In this document: positions 15,954-24,980 of the stretch, one piece after another
How the letters are laid out: each line of letters begins with the position of its first letter
Numbering within the stretch: the first letter of the stretch is position 1
NCBI GenBank assembly: GCA_030431875.1
Contig: JAUIIG010000020.1
Span: 1-51,971 of the forward strand
Source of the DNA: Alphaproteobacteria bacterium
GTDB taxonomy: Bacteria; Pseudomonadota; Alphaproteobacteria; Sphingomonadales; Sphingomonadaceae
Direction: 5' to 3'
DNA: 51,971 nucleotides
Position numbers and translations under genes: made by a program
Notes under the pieces: model-generated
The model's database searches: none
The model's input: the letters and a program-made list of their open reading frames with translations, nothing else
Told to the model about the DNA's origin: nothing

Positions 15954-16523
15954 TCAGTCGTCGCTTTCGTTGTCGCCGTCATCATCCAGGTCATCGGTCA
16001 GGTCGACATGACTGGCGGGCTGGATGGTCGACACGGCGTGCTTGTAGGCGAGCTGCACGTATCCGTCACGCTCCAGCAGCATGCAGAACAGGTCATAGCT
16101 GGCGATCCGGCCCTGCAGCATCACGCCGTTGACCAGGAACATGGTCACCTGCACCTCCGCCTCGCGCACACGCGACAGGAAGATGTCCTGCAACAGTCGC
16201 TGCTTGCGGCTGCCGTCGGAGCCGCCGCCGAACTGGTCGGCATCGACCGGGGTGCCCGGCATGATGGTAGAGATCGCGTGCTTGTAAACCAGCTGCGATT
16301 GCCCGTCCCGCCGCAGCAGGATGGAGAAATTGTCGAACCAGGTAACGATCCCCTGCAGCTTTACGCCCTTCACCAGGAACATGGTGACGGGGGTCTTCTC
16401 GCGCCGCAGGTGGTTGAGGAAGACATCCTGCAGATTGGCATTCTTGCCGGTTGCCTGTGCCTTGGTCGCGGTTTCCTCCTCGCGAACCGGTCGCGGACGG
16501 GCGGAAAGGGTGCCTTTGGTCAT
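15954..16523 (-). CDS. hfq: RNA chaperone Hfq with two tandem Sm domains
   Basis: 189 residues from the ATG at 16523, chosen because AGGAG lies 8 bases upstream; an ATG 22 codons earlier has no such site. Ordinary Hfq has one Sm domain in about 80-100 residues. Here domain 1 spans about 30-90 (Gln32, Phe66, YKHAIS 80-85) and domain 2 about 110-170 (Gln112, Phe146, YKHAVS 160-165), joined by a Gly/Ser linker. The proximal-face residues are kept in both. The rim arginines are kept in domain 1 (RRE) but reduced in domain 2 (VREAE). There is a basic N-terminal extension and an acidic tail. Three such chains could mimic a hexamer. Confidence 0.95.
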   Translation of the reverse strand: MTKGTLSARPRPVREEETATKAQATGKNANLQDVFLNHLRREKTPVTMFLVKGVKLQGIVTWFDNFSILLRRDGQSQLVYKHAISTIMPGTPVDADQFGGGSDGSRKQRLLQDIFLSRVREAEVQVTMFLVNGVMLQGRIASYDLFCMLLERDGYVQLAYKHAVSTIQPASHVDLTDDLDDDGDNESDD

Positions 16524-16581
16524 TAGCCTGACTCCTATATCTTTTTGTTGGCGAGCCGTGGCCCGCATTCTGGTTTCGTCA

Positions 16582-16644
16582 TGTGACAATCACAGGACTC
16601 ACCGGGTAACACTTCTTGTGCGTTGCAACATAACCTCGTTGCAA
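16582..16644. repeat. Short repeats in the hfq leader: TGTGA/TCACA inverted repeat and CGTTGCAA direct repeat
   Basis: In the 178-base gap upstream of hfq, TGTGA (16582-16586) and TCACA (16590-16594) form an inverted repeat with a 3-base spacer. CGTTGCAA occurs twice (16621-16628 and 16637-16644) with a 16-base period. They lie about 60-120 bases before the hfq ATG, so they could be operator or promoter elements. No transcription start can be assigned from sequence alone. Confidence 0.3.
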
Positions 16645-16701
16645 GATGGCTTACAAGATCGTTTATACAAGTTTTGTCGGAGAAGTGTGTAGCAGCTTGT
16701 A

Positions 16702-17586
16702 TCAGCCGGGCACGTTCTCGCAGGCAATCCGGGTGGTACTGTGCGAATCCCGGCGCACGCTGCCGCTTCGATCACGCAGCAGGGTGAAATCGTAAAGATT
16801 ACAACGATCCGGGTTGACTGGATCGCGTGCGGCGATGGCTGCATCCCGCCGCTGGCCAACCACGCGACCGTTCTCGATCTTGTCGCGCCAGCCCGAAGTA
16901 ACGTTGATGCGCATGATCTGCCAGTCGATGCCGCTGGTGCCCCAGGCCTGCCGGAACATGGCCTCTGCCGACGGATCGGTAGTGACCGCTGCCGGCATGC
17001 GAACGTTTCGCGCAGCCTCCAGCTCGGCAGCGTCCTCTGCGGCCAGCGCACCTGCCCGCGATCCGCCCAGTTCGTCCATTGCCGACTGCACCTGCGACCG
17101 CGCTGCGGCAAAGCTGCCATCCTGCGGAAACAGGCGCGTGGCGGCGTAAAGATAGGCATCATGGGCGAGCAGGAAGTTGTAGGCCGCATCTCCGCGGCCG
17201 ATCCCGCTGACCATTCCGCGCGCCTGCTCGATCAACTGCGGCACCGACTGTGCAGCGCCCTGGTAATGCATCTGCAAGCCCATCAGCATGGCCTGCTTCT
17301 GGGCATCCGGGAGCGCATCGTAGCGACCTCCCGCGACACGGTCGGCCAAATCGCGGTAGGCCTGCACTTCGCCGTCGATGCGCTCGTTATCTGCGGTCGT
17401 GACGGTAGTGGTGTCGATCTGGACGCCCAGTCGCTGGGTATCCATGATGAAGTCCTGCAACACCTGCCCGCCTCCCGCGCCCATTTGCGACGCCGGCAGA
17501 AGCTCGGACGCAGTAGAAGCGCCTATAGCCGGGACTGCAACAGCCAACAGTGCCACGGCCGCGCAAAAGGTAGGAAAGGAACGCAT
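16702..17586 (-). CDS. Secreted hypothetical protein between ntrX and hfq
   Basis: 294 residues from the ATG at 17586, preceded by GGAGG at a good distance; a GTG four codons upstream is possible. It has a signal peptide (about 1-24, ending AVPAIGA). The mature part is mostly helical and Ala-rich to about residue 190, then SGIDWQIMRINVTSGWRDKIENG and a C-terminal CNLYDFTLLRDRSG...CENVPG, with two cysteines that could pair. No known domain is recognised. It lies inside the ntr-hfq block on the same strand, with gaps of about 100 and 180 bases, so its own promoter is likely. Confidence 0.75.
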   Translation of the reverse strand: MRSFPTFCAAVALLAVAVPAIGASTASELLPASQMGAGGGQVLQDFIMDTQRLGVQIDTTTVTTADNERIDGEVQAYRDLADRVAGGRYDALPDAQKQAMLMGLQMHYQGAAQSVPQLIEQARGMVSGIGRGDAAYNFLLAHDAYLYAATRLFPQDGSFAAARSQVQSAMDELGGSRAGALAAEDAAELEAARNVRMPAAVTTDPSAEAMFRQAWGTSGIDWQIMRINVTSGWRDKIENGRVVGQRRDAAIAARDPVNPDRCNLYDFTLLRDRSGSVRRDSHSTTRIACENVPG

Positions 17587-17682
17587 CTCGACCTCCACGA
17601 AACTGGAAGGCCAGATGTCATTTGCTGCCGTTTCGCCTCAATACCACAAGCGTGGGATATGGCTGGCGAATGTCTGGCAGCC

Positions 17683-19071
17683 CTATTCCTTGTCCTCGTC
17701 GTTGCTGCTGCGCTCGTTCATGCCGAGCAGCTTCAGTTTGCGGTGCAGGGCCGAACGTTCCATGCCGATGAACCCGGCGGTCTTGGAGATGTTGCCCGAG
17801 AAGCGGCGGATCTGGATACGCAGGTACTCCCGCTCGAAGCTTTCGCGTGCCTCGCGCAGGGGAACACCCATCAGCGCCGAGATGCCACCGCCGCTGTCGT
17901 CCGAACCGCCGGTGATTTCCGGCGGCAGCATGTCAGGCGTAATGGTCGAAAAATCTTCACGCGGGGCAAGGATCACCGTCCGTTCGATCACGTTGCGGAG
18001 CTGGCGGACGTTGCCGGGCCAGTCGTAGGCCTGCATGGCCGCCAGCGCCTCGGGCGTGACCGTCGGCGGCTCCAGCCCCTGCTCGCGCGCGTAGCGGGTG
18101 AAGAAATGTTCGGCGAGCGCGGGGATGTCGTCCCGCCGCTCACCCAGCGGCGGGATTGCGATCGGCACGACGTTGAGCCGGTAGAACAGGTCTTCGCGGA
18201 AACGCTTTTCCTCGATCTCGGCCAACAGGTCGCGCGCGGTCGAGGAGACGACGCGGACGTCCACGCCGACCTGCCGGTTGCCGCCAACGCGCACGAAGCT
18301 CTGGTCTGTCAGTACGCGCAGGATACGCGCCTGCGTGCTCTCGGGCATGTCAGCCACCTCGTCGAGGTAGAGTGTACCGCCATCAGCCAGTTCCAGCAGG
18401 CCGGCACGAACCAGTTTGCCGTCGGCTTCCTCGCCGAACAGTTCATGCTCGAAGCGCTCAGGCGTGATGCGCGCCGAATTGACACTGACAAAGGCCTTGT
18501 CCGCACGCGGGCTCCAGGCGTGCAGCAGGCGCGCGGCGACTTCCTTGCCGGCCCCGGCGGGCCCGCTGATGAGCACGCGGCTACCGGTGTTGGCCACCCG
18601 CTTCAGCGTGGCGCGGACGCCATTGATGGCGCTGGAATTGCCGGTGAACTCGTCGGGCGAGACCATGCCTTCGCGCAGGCGTTCATTCTCGCGCCGCAAG
18701 CGTTCGGTCTCGGTTGCCCGCTCGACAAGGTGGAGCAGTTTCTCGGCTTCGAAGGGCTTCTCTATGAAGTCCATCGCACCGCGGCTGACAGCGGACACGG
18801 CCGTGTCGACATTGCCGTGGCCGGAGAAGATCAGCACCGGCAGGTTGGGCTCGCGCGCCTTGATCGCATCGAGCACTTCCAGCCCGTCCATCGGGCTGCC
18901 ATGCAGCCAGACGTCGAGCAGCACCAGGCTGGGCCGCCGTTCGTCGACCATGGCCAGCGCCGAGACGCTGTCGCCAGCAGTGCGGCATTCATAGCCTTCG
19001 TCGCTGAGCACACCGGCAACGAGGTCGCGGATGTCGCGTTCGTCGTCGACGACAAGGATGTCGAGTGCCAT
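17683..19071 (-). CDS. ntrX: Response regulator NtrX (sigma-54 activator-like)
   Basis: 462 residues: receiver domain with phosphoacceptor Asp53, AAA+ domain with Walker-A GPAGAGKE and Walker-B LYLDEVADM, and a C-terminal Fis-type HTH (ISKTAGFIGMERSALHRKLK). The GAFTGA loop that contacts sigma-54 is replaced by FGEEADGKLVRAGLL. That is usual for alphaproteobacterial NtrX and suggests it does not act as a classic sigma-54 activator. It is the partner of NtrY, whose gene ends 20 bases upstream. The pair controls nitrogen and, in several species, cell-envelope and redox genes. Confidence 0.93.
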   Translation of the reverse strand: MALDILVVDDERDIRDLVAGVLSDEGYECRTAGDSVSALAMVDERRPSLVLLDVWLHGSPMDGLEVLDAIKAREPNLPVLIFSGHGNVDTAVSAVSRGAMDFIEKPFEAEKLLHLVERATETERLRRENERLREGMVSPDEFTGNSSAINGVRATLKRVANTGSRVLISGPAGAGKEVAARLLHAWSPRADKAFVSVNSARITPERFEHELFGEEADGKLVRAGLLELADGGTLYLDEVADMPESTQARILRVLTDQSFVRVGGNRQVGVDVRVVSSTARDLLAEIEEKRFREDLFYRLNVVPIAIPPLGERRDDIPALAEHFFTRYAREQGLEPPTVTPEALAAMQAYDWPGNVRQLRNVIERTVILAPREDFSTITPDMLPPEITGGSDDSGGGISALMGVPLREARESFEREYLRIQIRRFSGNISKTAGFIGMERSALHRKLKLLGMNERSSNDEDKE

Positions 19072-19091
19072 TCAAAGGTCTCCTGAAGTAA

Positions 19092-21320
19092 TCATTCGGC
19101 GGCCTCGTTGTGCTCGCCGGTTTCGGTTGGCCGGATGGCAAACCGCAATGTGGCTTTGGTGCCGCCGTGCTCGCGCGGCGAGAATTCAAGGTCGCCCGCA
19201 TGTTCTTCGACGATCTTCTTGACGATCGCCAGGCCCAGCCCGGTGCCCTTCTCGCGGGTCGTGACATAAGGTTCGAACACGTTCACCCCGCCCTGCGGCA
19301 GGCCCACGCCATTGTCGCAAATGGTGATCGCAAGGTGCTCACCATCCAGCGCCATGCTGACGTCGATCTTGCCGCGCCAGTCAGCCGCCGCATCCGGGAT
19401 GCGCGCATCGACTGCCTCGGCAGCGTTCTTCAGCACGTTGGTCATCGCCTGGCCGAGCTGGTGGCGATCGCATTGTACCGGTGGGATATCGTCCTCCGCA
19501 CTGAAGCCGTAGGTGATCTCCGGATGGGCAACTTCCTGCAGGAACAGCGCCTGCCGCACGAGGTCGACCACGTCCTCCTGCCGGAACACCGGCTTGGGAA
19601 GCCGGGCAAAATTGGAGAATTCGTCGACCATCTTGCGCAGGTCGCCCACCTGCCGGATGATCGTGCCCGTCAGTTCGTCGAACAGCTCGACGTCCTTTTC
19701 GATCTGCTTGGAATAGCGACGCTTCAGCCGTTCGGTCGCCAGCTGGATAGGGGTCAGCGGGTTCTTGATCTCGTGCGCGATACGGCGCGCCACGTCCGAC
19801 CAAGCAGCCTGCCGCTGGTCGAGCAGCTGGCGGGTGATATCCTCGAAAGTGATCACGAAGCCGCCCGCGGCCGGAGCCAGCTGTACGGCAAGCGTCAGGA
19901 GTTCGCCACCACGGCTCATCTGGATGATTTCGCTCTGCGTGCCATCGGCCACCAGTTGCGCCAGCTGCGGGGCGACTTCGGCCAGGCCGGTCTTCACCGG
20001 CACCGGCCCTTCGCTGTCCAGCAGCAGGCGCTGGGCGGAGCTGTTCATGAGCAGGATGCGCCCTTCCCCGTCGGTCGACACGATACCGGCGGTGACCGAC
20101 TGCAGCACCGCCTCGATCAGCGCGCGGCGCTCGGCCAGCTGGTGGTTGGCACCGATCAAGGCGTCGGTCTGCCGCTCGATCTGTGCGGACATGCGGTTGA
20201 ACGCCCGGTTGAGCAGGCCGATTTCGTCGGTACCCGTCCGCCCGGATACGCGCATGGCATAGTTGCCCGCGCCGATTTCCTGCGCTGCTTCCGCCAGATC
20301 CGCGAGCGGCTTCACCTGCCGGTCGGCAAAGCGCAGCGCGGCCCAGACCGCGAGTGCCACCAGGGCGAGAGACACGCCAAACAGTGCGAGATTGAACTGC
20401 AATTGCAGCACGCGCGACCGCTGGATGAGGTCATCGTAAGACGTCACGACGTTCTGCGCCTGGCGGTACAGCTGTTCGGCTTCCGGCCGCGCATCGCGCG
20501 CCGCGTAAAGGTAGATGTCGAGCTCGCGGTCGAGCAGGGCAACGGCCTCAATCCGCTCGGGCGAGGAGCTGACCACGAACGACTGGCCCTCGCGCAGCGG
20601 CGCGGTGATCTCTGCCGATATGCGCTGGCGAGCGCGATCATCATCCGGGTCCGCGAGCGCAATCAGCCGGCTCTCGCCGTCCTCGGTCAGGCGGATGATC
20701 GCCCCTTCGCTCAGGCTGCGGTTGTAAACCTGGAGGAGGAACTGATCGATGAATTCGGGACTCGATACCGGTACGCTCTGCATGATGAAGCGCATGTCAC
20801 TGGCCATGAGCACGGTGTTGTCGCCGACATTGCGCAGGGTCTCGTCGTAGTAGCCCTGCGTCACGTTGTTCGCGTTCTCGAGCAGGCCGCGCGAATCGTC
20901 ACTGAACCAGAATGCCACGCCTGACTGGAACAGGATCGAAGCGAAAACGGCGACAAACAGCGTCGGAATGGCGGCCAGCAGCGAGAAGAAGAACACCAGG
21001 TTCACGTGCAGGCGCGCCGTGGTGCCCCCTGCCCGCTTGATCGCAATCCGCCGCCCCCAAAGGACAATAAGCCCCAGTGCTGGCAGCAAGGTTCCCACCA
21101 GCATTGCCGCAGCTTTTTCGGACGGGACGGGATCGCCGTCCGCCGGATGTCCGGAGAAGTAGATCCACACCGTCAGCAACATCGCTGCCAGCGCGACGTA
21201 GCAAATTGCTTCCAGCCACAGGAACAGGTTGATCCGGCGCGCGGTCACCGCTGCCTGGCGCATCAGGCGCGAGCGTTTGGCCGTTTGGGGTACCGGATCA
21301 GTCATGGGCTCGGACGCCAT
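19092..21320 (-). CDS. ntrY: Membrane sensor histidine kinase NtrY
   Basis: 742 residues. Membrane segments lie near residues 33-55, 72-90, 108-132 and 306-330, with a periplasmic sensor stretch at 135-305. Then come HAMP (about 330-385), PAS (395-500), HisKA with His516 in [13 protein letters not shown], and an ATPase domain (ICDNGVGLP, TTREKGTGLGLAIV). This is the standard NtrY layout. It phosphorylates NtrX. The 69-base gap to ntrC contains TTGCAAGCTTACAA and suggests a separate promoter. The ATG at 21320 is used; Met6 is an alternative. Confidence 0.94.
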   Translation of the reverse strand: MASEPMTDPVPQTAKRSRLMRQAAVTARRINLFLWLEAICYVALAAMLLTVWIYFSGHPADGDPVPSEKAAAMLVGTLLPALGLIVLWGRRIAIKRAGGTTARLHVNLVFFFSLLAAIPTLFVAVFASILFQSGVAFWFSDDSRGLLENANNVTQGYYDETLRNVGDNTVLMASDMRFIMQSVPVSSPEFIDQFLLQVYNRSLSEGAIIRLTEDGESRLIALADPDDDRARQRISAEITAPLREGQSFVVSSSPERIEAVALLDRELDIYLYAARDARPEAEQLYRQAQNVVTSYDDLIQRSRVLQLQFNLALFGVSLALVALAVWAALRFADRQVKPLADLAEAAQEIGAGNYAMRVSGRTGTDEIGLLNRAFNRMSAQIERQTDALIGANHQLAERRALIEAVLQSVTAGIVSTDGEGRILLMNSSAQRLLLDSEGPVPVKTGLAEVAPQLAQLVADGTQSEIIQMSRGGELLTLAVQLAPAAGGFVITFEDITRQLLDQRQAAWSDVARRIAHEIKNPLTPIQLATERLKRRYSKQIEKDVELFDELTGTIIRQVGDLRKMVDEFSNFARLPKPVFRQEDVVDLVRQALFLQEVAHPEITYGFSAEDDIPPVQCDRHQLGQAMTNVLKNAAEAVDARIPDAAADWRGKIDVSMALDGEHLAITICDNGVGLPQGGVNVFEPYVTTREKGTGLGLAIVKKIVEEHAGDLEFSPREHGGTKATLRFAIRPTETGEHNEAAE

Positions 21321-21389
21321 GTTGCAAGCTTACAACAGGGCTGTTGCATCAGGGCAAGTGAAAACTGTCAATTGGCCACAGTCTCGCGA

Positions 21390-22799
21390 TCAGCCGCGCG
21401 CAAAGCCTTCCGGATCGATCTCCAGCTCGGACAGGCGCTTGCGCAAGGTGTTGCGGTTGATCCCCAACATTTGCGCCGCTTTCAACTGGTTACCCCCGGT
21501 CCGCGACAAAGCGTGGGCAAAGATCGGGCGTTCCAGTTCAGCCAGCGCCGAATGGTACAATTCCCCGTCCGCAATGTCCTGCGATGCCAGCCATTGCGCT
21601 ACCTGCTCACCGATATCGCGGACATCGCTCGTGCCCGCTTCTGCCTGCCCGCTATCCAGCAGCGAGCGGACGGTGTCGGCATCGATCACGTCCTCGCGCG
21701 CCAGCAGGGCGGCACGGAAGACCAGGTTCTGCAGTTCGCGCACATTGCCGCGCCAGTACTGCGCTTCCAGCAAGCGCGCCGCATCGTCGCCCAGCATGCG
21801 TTTGGGAAGGCCCTCGCCTGCCGCACGAACAAGGAAATGGCGGGCGAGCGGTGTGACGTCGCCTGTCCGTTCCCGGAGCGGCGGCAGTTTGATCGGCACA
21901 ACGTTGAGCCGGTAATAAAGGTCTTCGCGAAAATCGCCGCGCGCGATCATTGGCTGGAGGTCGCGGTTGGTGGCGGAGATGATCCGCACGTCGACAGCGA
22001 TTTCCTCGCTGCCACCCACGCGCCGGATGCGGCCCGATTGCAAAGCGCGTAGCAGTCGCGTCTGCGCCTCGGCCGGCATATCGCCGATCTCGTCGAGGAA
22101 CAGCGTTCCCCCGCTCGCCTGCTCGAACTTGCCGATCGAGCGTGCCGTGGCGCCGGTAAAGGCACCCTTCTCGTGCCCGAACAGCTCGCTTTCGATTAGT
22201 TCACGCGGAATGGCGGCGGTGTTGACCGCAACGAACGGCCCCTGCTTGCGGTTGCCCAACTGGTGGATGGCTTCGGCCACCAGCTCCTTGCCCGTACCGC
22301 TTTCGCCGAGCACCAGCACCGTCAGGTCGTTGTGGAGCACGCGCGTAATCATGCGGAACACGTCCTGCATCGGCTGGCTGCGGCCGATCAGCGGCAAGCC
22401 CTCAACCGACTCGCCATCGTCCCCGGCCGAGGCGCTGCGCGACTGCACGGCCTGCAATGTTGCCCGCACCAGCTCGTCGAGGTCGAATGGCTTGGGGAAG
22501 TATTCGAAGGCCCCGCGTTCGGTTGCGCGCACGGCGGTATCGAGCGTGTTCTGTGCCGAGAGGATGATAACCGGCATGTCCGGATAGTTGTCGCGCACGG
22601 CACCCAGGGTTTCGATGCCATCACCGTCGAGCAGCATCACGTCGGTTAGCATGACGCTGTAGTCCTGCTTTGCCAGCGATTCATCGCGGCAGGCCACCGT
22701 GTCGCAGGTGTCGACCTCCAGCCCTTCGTCTTCCAGCGCGGCGCGGATGACCGTCGCAATCGCGTTGTCATCCTCCACCAGCAGCACGTTGTTGCTCAT
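21390..22799 (-). CDS. ntrC: Nitrogen regulation response regulator NtrC (NR-I)
   Basis: 469 residues: receiver domain (Asp53), AAA+ sigma-54 activation domain with Walker-A GESGTGKE, an intact GAFTGA loop (residues 212-217) and LFLDEIGDM, then a Fis-type HTH (GNQLKAAQMLGINRNTLRKRL). It activates sigma-54 promoters for nitrogen assimilation when phosphorylated by NtrB. The gene follows ntrB after 12 bases. The intact GAFTGA contrasts with its absence in NtrX from the same locus. Confidence 0.96.
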   Translation of the reverse strand: MSNNVLLVEDDNAIATVIRAALEDEGLEVDTCDTVACRDESLAKQDYSVMLTDVMLLDGDGIETLGAVRDNYPDMPVIILSAQNTLDTAVRATERGAFEYFPKPFDLDELVRATLQAVQSRSASAGDDGESVEGLPLIGRSQPMQDVFRMITRVLHNDLTVLVLGESGTGKELVAEAIHQLGNRKQGPFVAVNTAAIPRELIESELFGHEKGAFTGATARSIGKFEQASGGTLFLDEIGDMPAEAQTRLLRALQSGRIRRVGGSEEIAVDVRIISATNRDLQPMIARGDFREDLYYRLNVVPIKLPPLRERTGDVTPLARHFLVRAAGEGLPKRMLGDDAARLLEAQYWRGNVRELQNLVFRAALLAREDVIDADTVRSLLDSGQAEAGTSDVRDIGEQVAQWLASQDIADGELYHSALAELERPIFAHALSRTGGNQLKAAQMLGINRNTLRKRLSELEIDPEGFARG

Positions 22800-22811
22800 C
22801 TCTCGCTCTCC

Positions 22812-23882
22812 CTAGCGGGCCATGGGCAGGTGGACGCGGAAGTGCGTCCAGCCGGTCGCTTCGTCACGTTCGTGACTGATCCGCCCATCCATGTCTCGCA
22901 CCAGCTTTTGCACCAGTGCCAGCCCAAGCCCCTGCCCGTTCGTCTTGCTGGAGACGAAGGGCTCGAAAATGTCGTCGCGAATGGAGGGATCAATCCCCGG
23001 CCCGTTGTCGCTGACCGAGATCTCGATCGGCAGCTTCACCGGTCGGCCAAGGCGGATCACGTTCATCACCAGTCCGCTGACAAAGCGGGTCTGCACCGTC
23101 ACCTGCGGGGCAACACTGTCTGCGCAGGCATCGCGGGCATTGGCCATCAGGTTCACCAGCACCTGCACCAGGGCGCCTTCGTTGGCGAGCACCGGCGGCA
23201 GCGAGGGATCGAACTCCTCGCGCCAGGCAATCGCACTGTCGCTGGCGATCTTCACTGTCTCGTAGGCACGGTGGATGGCAGCATGCAGGTTGACCGGCCC
23301 GACTGGCTCCGCCCGCTCGCGTCCAAGCCGCTGCATCCGGTCGATCAGCTGGGCGATCCGGTCCACCTCGTCAGCAATCAGGTCTGTCAGTGGCTTCTGC
23401 GACTTGCCAGCCTTGCGGCCCAGCAATTGCGCCGCGCCGCGAATGGCAGCCAACGGATTCTTGATCTCGTGCGCCAGCACGGCCGGTCCGCGCAACGTCC
23501 CGCGCCGCTCGGTTTCCTCGAAGCGTTCGCCTTGTGTCGCATCGGAAAGGGTGGCCACGCGCCAGCCCGGATGGCTGTCGAGGGCGGAGAACGTGAGGTT
23601 CACGCGCAAGTCCCGCTTGCCGACTTTCACGTCCAACCCACGAGCATAAAGCTGTGCTCCGGGCATTTTCAGCCGTTCCAGCAGGTCGTCGTTCTCGAAT
23701 GTGATAACCTCGCCAAACTGGCGCCCGAGCATGCGCTGCGAGCCCAGCGCCAGCAGGTCTTCCGCCGCCGGATTGACTTCGCAGATCTCGAGATCCGGCG
23801 AGAGCAACAGCATGGCGAAGCTGAGCCCGTGAATCTGCGCCCGCGCGGCGGGTAGCGCCGGATCAGCCCCGCTCTCGCTCAC
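22812..23882 (-). CDS. ntrB: Nitrogen regulation sensor kinase NtrB (NR-II)
   Basis: 356 residues, soluble, from a GTG overlapping the dusB stop (GTGA). It has an N-terminal PAS domain ([20 protein letters not shown]), a HisKA dimerisation domain with His138 in [14 protein letters not shown], and a C-terminal ATPase with [10 protein letters not shown] and [10 protein letters not shown]. It phosphorylates or dephosphorylates NtrC under control of the PII protein in the cytoplasm. The dusB-ntrB-ntrC order (formerly nifR3-ntrBC) is typical of alphaproteobacteria. Confidence 0.95.
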   Translation of the reverse strand: MSESGADPALPAARAQIHGLSFAMLLLSPDLEICEVNPAAEDLLALGSQRMLGRQFGEVITFENDDLLERLKMPGAQLYARGLDVKVGKRDLRVNLTFSALDSHPGWRVATLSDATQGERFEETERRGTLRGPAVLAHEIKNPLAAIRGAAQLLGRKAGKSQKPLTDLIADEVDRIAQLIDRMQRLGRERAEPVGPVNLHAAIHRAYETVKIASDSAIAWREEFDPSLPPVLANEGALVQVLVNLMANARDACADSVAPQVTVQTRFVSGLVMNVIRLGRPVKLPIEISVSDNGPGIDPSIRDDIFEPFVSSKTNGQGLGLALVQKLVRDMDGRISHERDEATGWTHFRVHLPMAR

Positions 23883-24898
23883 GCGGCGCGGCGCCTCAGG
23901 AACGGCTCGTAGAACTGCTCAAGCTCTTCCAGCACCACCTTCGCATCGTCGATGAAGTTCACCTTGTTGCGGAAGTCGGCGCTGCCGTGCATTCCCTTGG
24001 TGTACCAGCCCAGGTGCTTGCGAGCGATCTTCACACCCACGTTCTCGCCGTAGTGATCGAGCATTGCGTTGTAGTGCTCCACTACGGTCTCGTACTGCTC
24101 GTCGAATGTCGGGCTTTCTAGCACCTCGCCGGTCTGCCACCAGTGCATCACCTGCCCCAGCAGCCACGGCTTGCCATAGGCGCCGCGCCCGATCATCAGC
24201 CCGTCGGCACCCGACTGTTCCAGCGCGGTGGCGGCATCGCGGATCGAGCAAATGTCGCCGTTGACGATCACGGGAATGTTCACCGCTTCCTTCACCTTGC
24301 GGACGAAGGACCAGTCGGCATTGCCCTTGTACATCTGGTTGCGCGTACGGCCGTGGACCGTGATCATCTTCACGCCCAGGTCCTCGGCAATCTTGCTCAG
24401 TTCCGGCGCGTTGAGGCTGCCATGATCCCAACCCATGCGCATCTTCACCGTCACCGGCACGTCCACCGCTTTCACGGTGGCTTCCATCAGCTTGGTCGCC
24501 AGCGGCACCTCGCGCATTAGGGCGGAACCGGCATACTGGCCAACGACCTTCCGGACCGGACAGCCGAAGTTGATGTCGATCACCGCCGCGCCATTGCCTT
24601 CCTGCAGCTTCGCGGCTTCGGCCATCGAGTGCGGGTCACAGCCGACCAGCTGCATCGACACCGGGTCTTCGCTGGGGTGCCATTCTGCCTTCTGGATCGA
24701 CTGGCGCGTTTCGCGGATCGCGGCCTCGCTGGCGATCATCTCGGTCACGTTCAGGCCCGAGCCGTAACGGCGCACCAGCGTGCGGAACGGACGGTCCGTC
24801 ACCCCCGTCATCGGCGCAAGCACGACCGGGCAATCGATCCGCACAGGACCGATGTCGATGGGCTTCACAGCCGGAGGGGTTGGGACTTCGTTACTCAT
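23879..24898 (-). CDS. dusB: tRNA-dihydrouridine synthase B
   Basis: 339 residues from the ATG at 24898; the open frame runs to 25039, but that part overlaps the divergent ispDF gene and lacks Dus sequence. The family motifs are [16 protein letters not shown] (FMN-binding start), [10 protein letters not shown] with the catalytic cysteine, [22 protein letters not shown] and [11 protein letters not shown]. It reduces uridine in the tRNA D-loop using FMN and NADPH. It heads the dusB-ntrB-ntrC operon and is divergent from ispDF across an 82-base gap. Confidence 0.95.
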   Translation of the reverse strand: MSNEVPTPPAVKPIDIGPVRIDCPVVLAPMTGVTDRPFRTLVRRYGSGLNVTEMIASEAAIRETRQSIQKAEWHPSEDPVSMQLVGCDPHSMAEAAKLQEGNGAAVIDINFGCPVRKVVGQYAGSALMREVPLATKLMEATVKAVDVPVTVKMRMGWDHGSLNAPELSKIAEDLGVKMITVHGRTRNQMYKGNADWSFVRKVKEAVNIPVIVNGDICSIRDAATALEQSGADGLMIGRGAYGKPWLLGQVMHWWQTGEVLESPTFDEQYETVVEHYNAMLDHYGENVGVKIARKHLGWYTKGMHGSADFRNKVNFIDDAKVVLEELEQFYEPFLRRRAA

Positions 24899-24980
24899 TT
24901 TCACCAGTGTGCCTAAAATATGGGCAGGCGCATAGTGGATTGCTAGGGCGCACTCAAGCAGGTAGCGCGCGTGGCGCATT

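Noticed and set aside
17683-19071. Loss of GAFTGA in NtrX as a defect
   Set aside because: NtrX proteins of alphaproteobacteria commonly lack it, so it is a family trait and not damage.
16741-19086. 781-codon open frame on the plus strand
   Set aside because: It lies opposite ntrX and the secreted hypothetical; its composition is the reverse-strand shadow of those genes.
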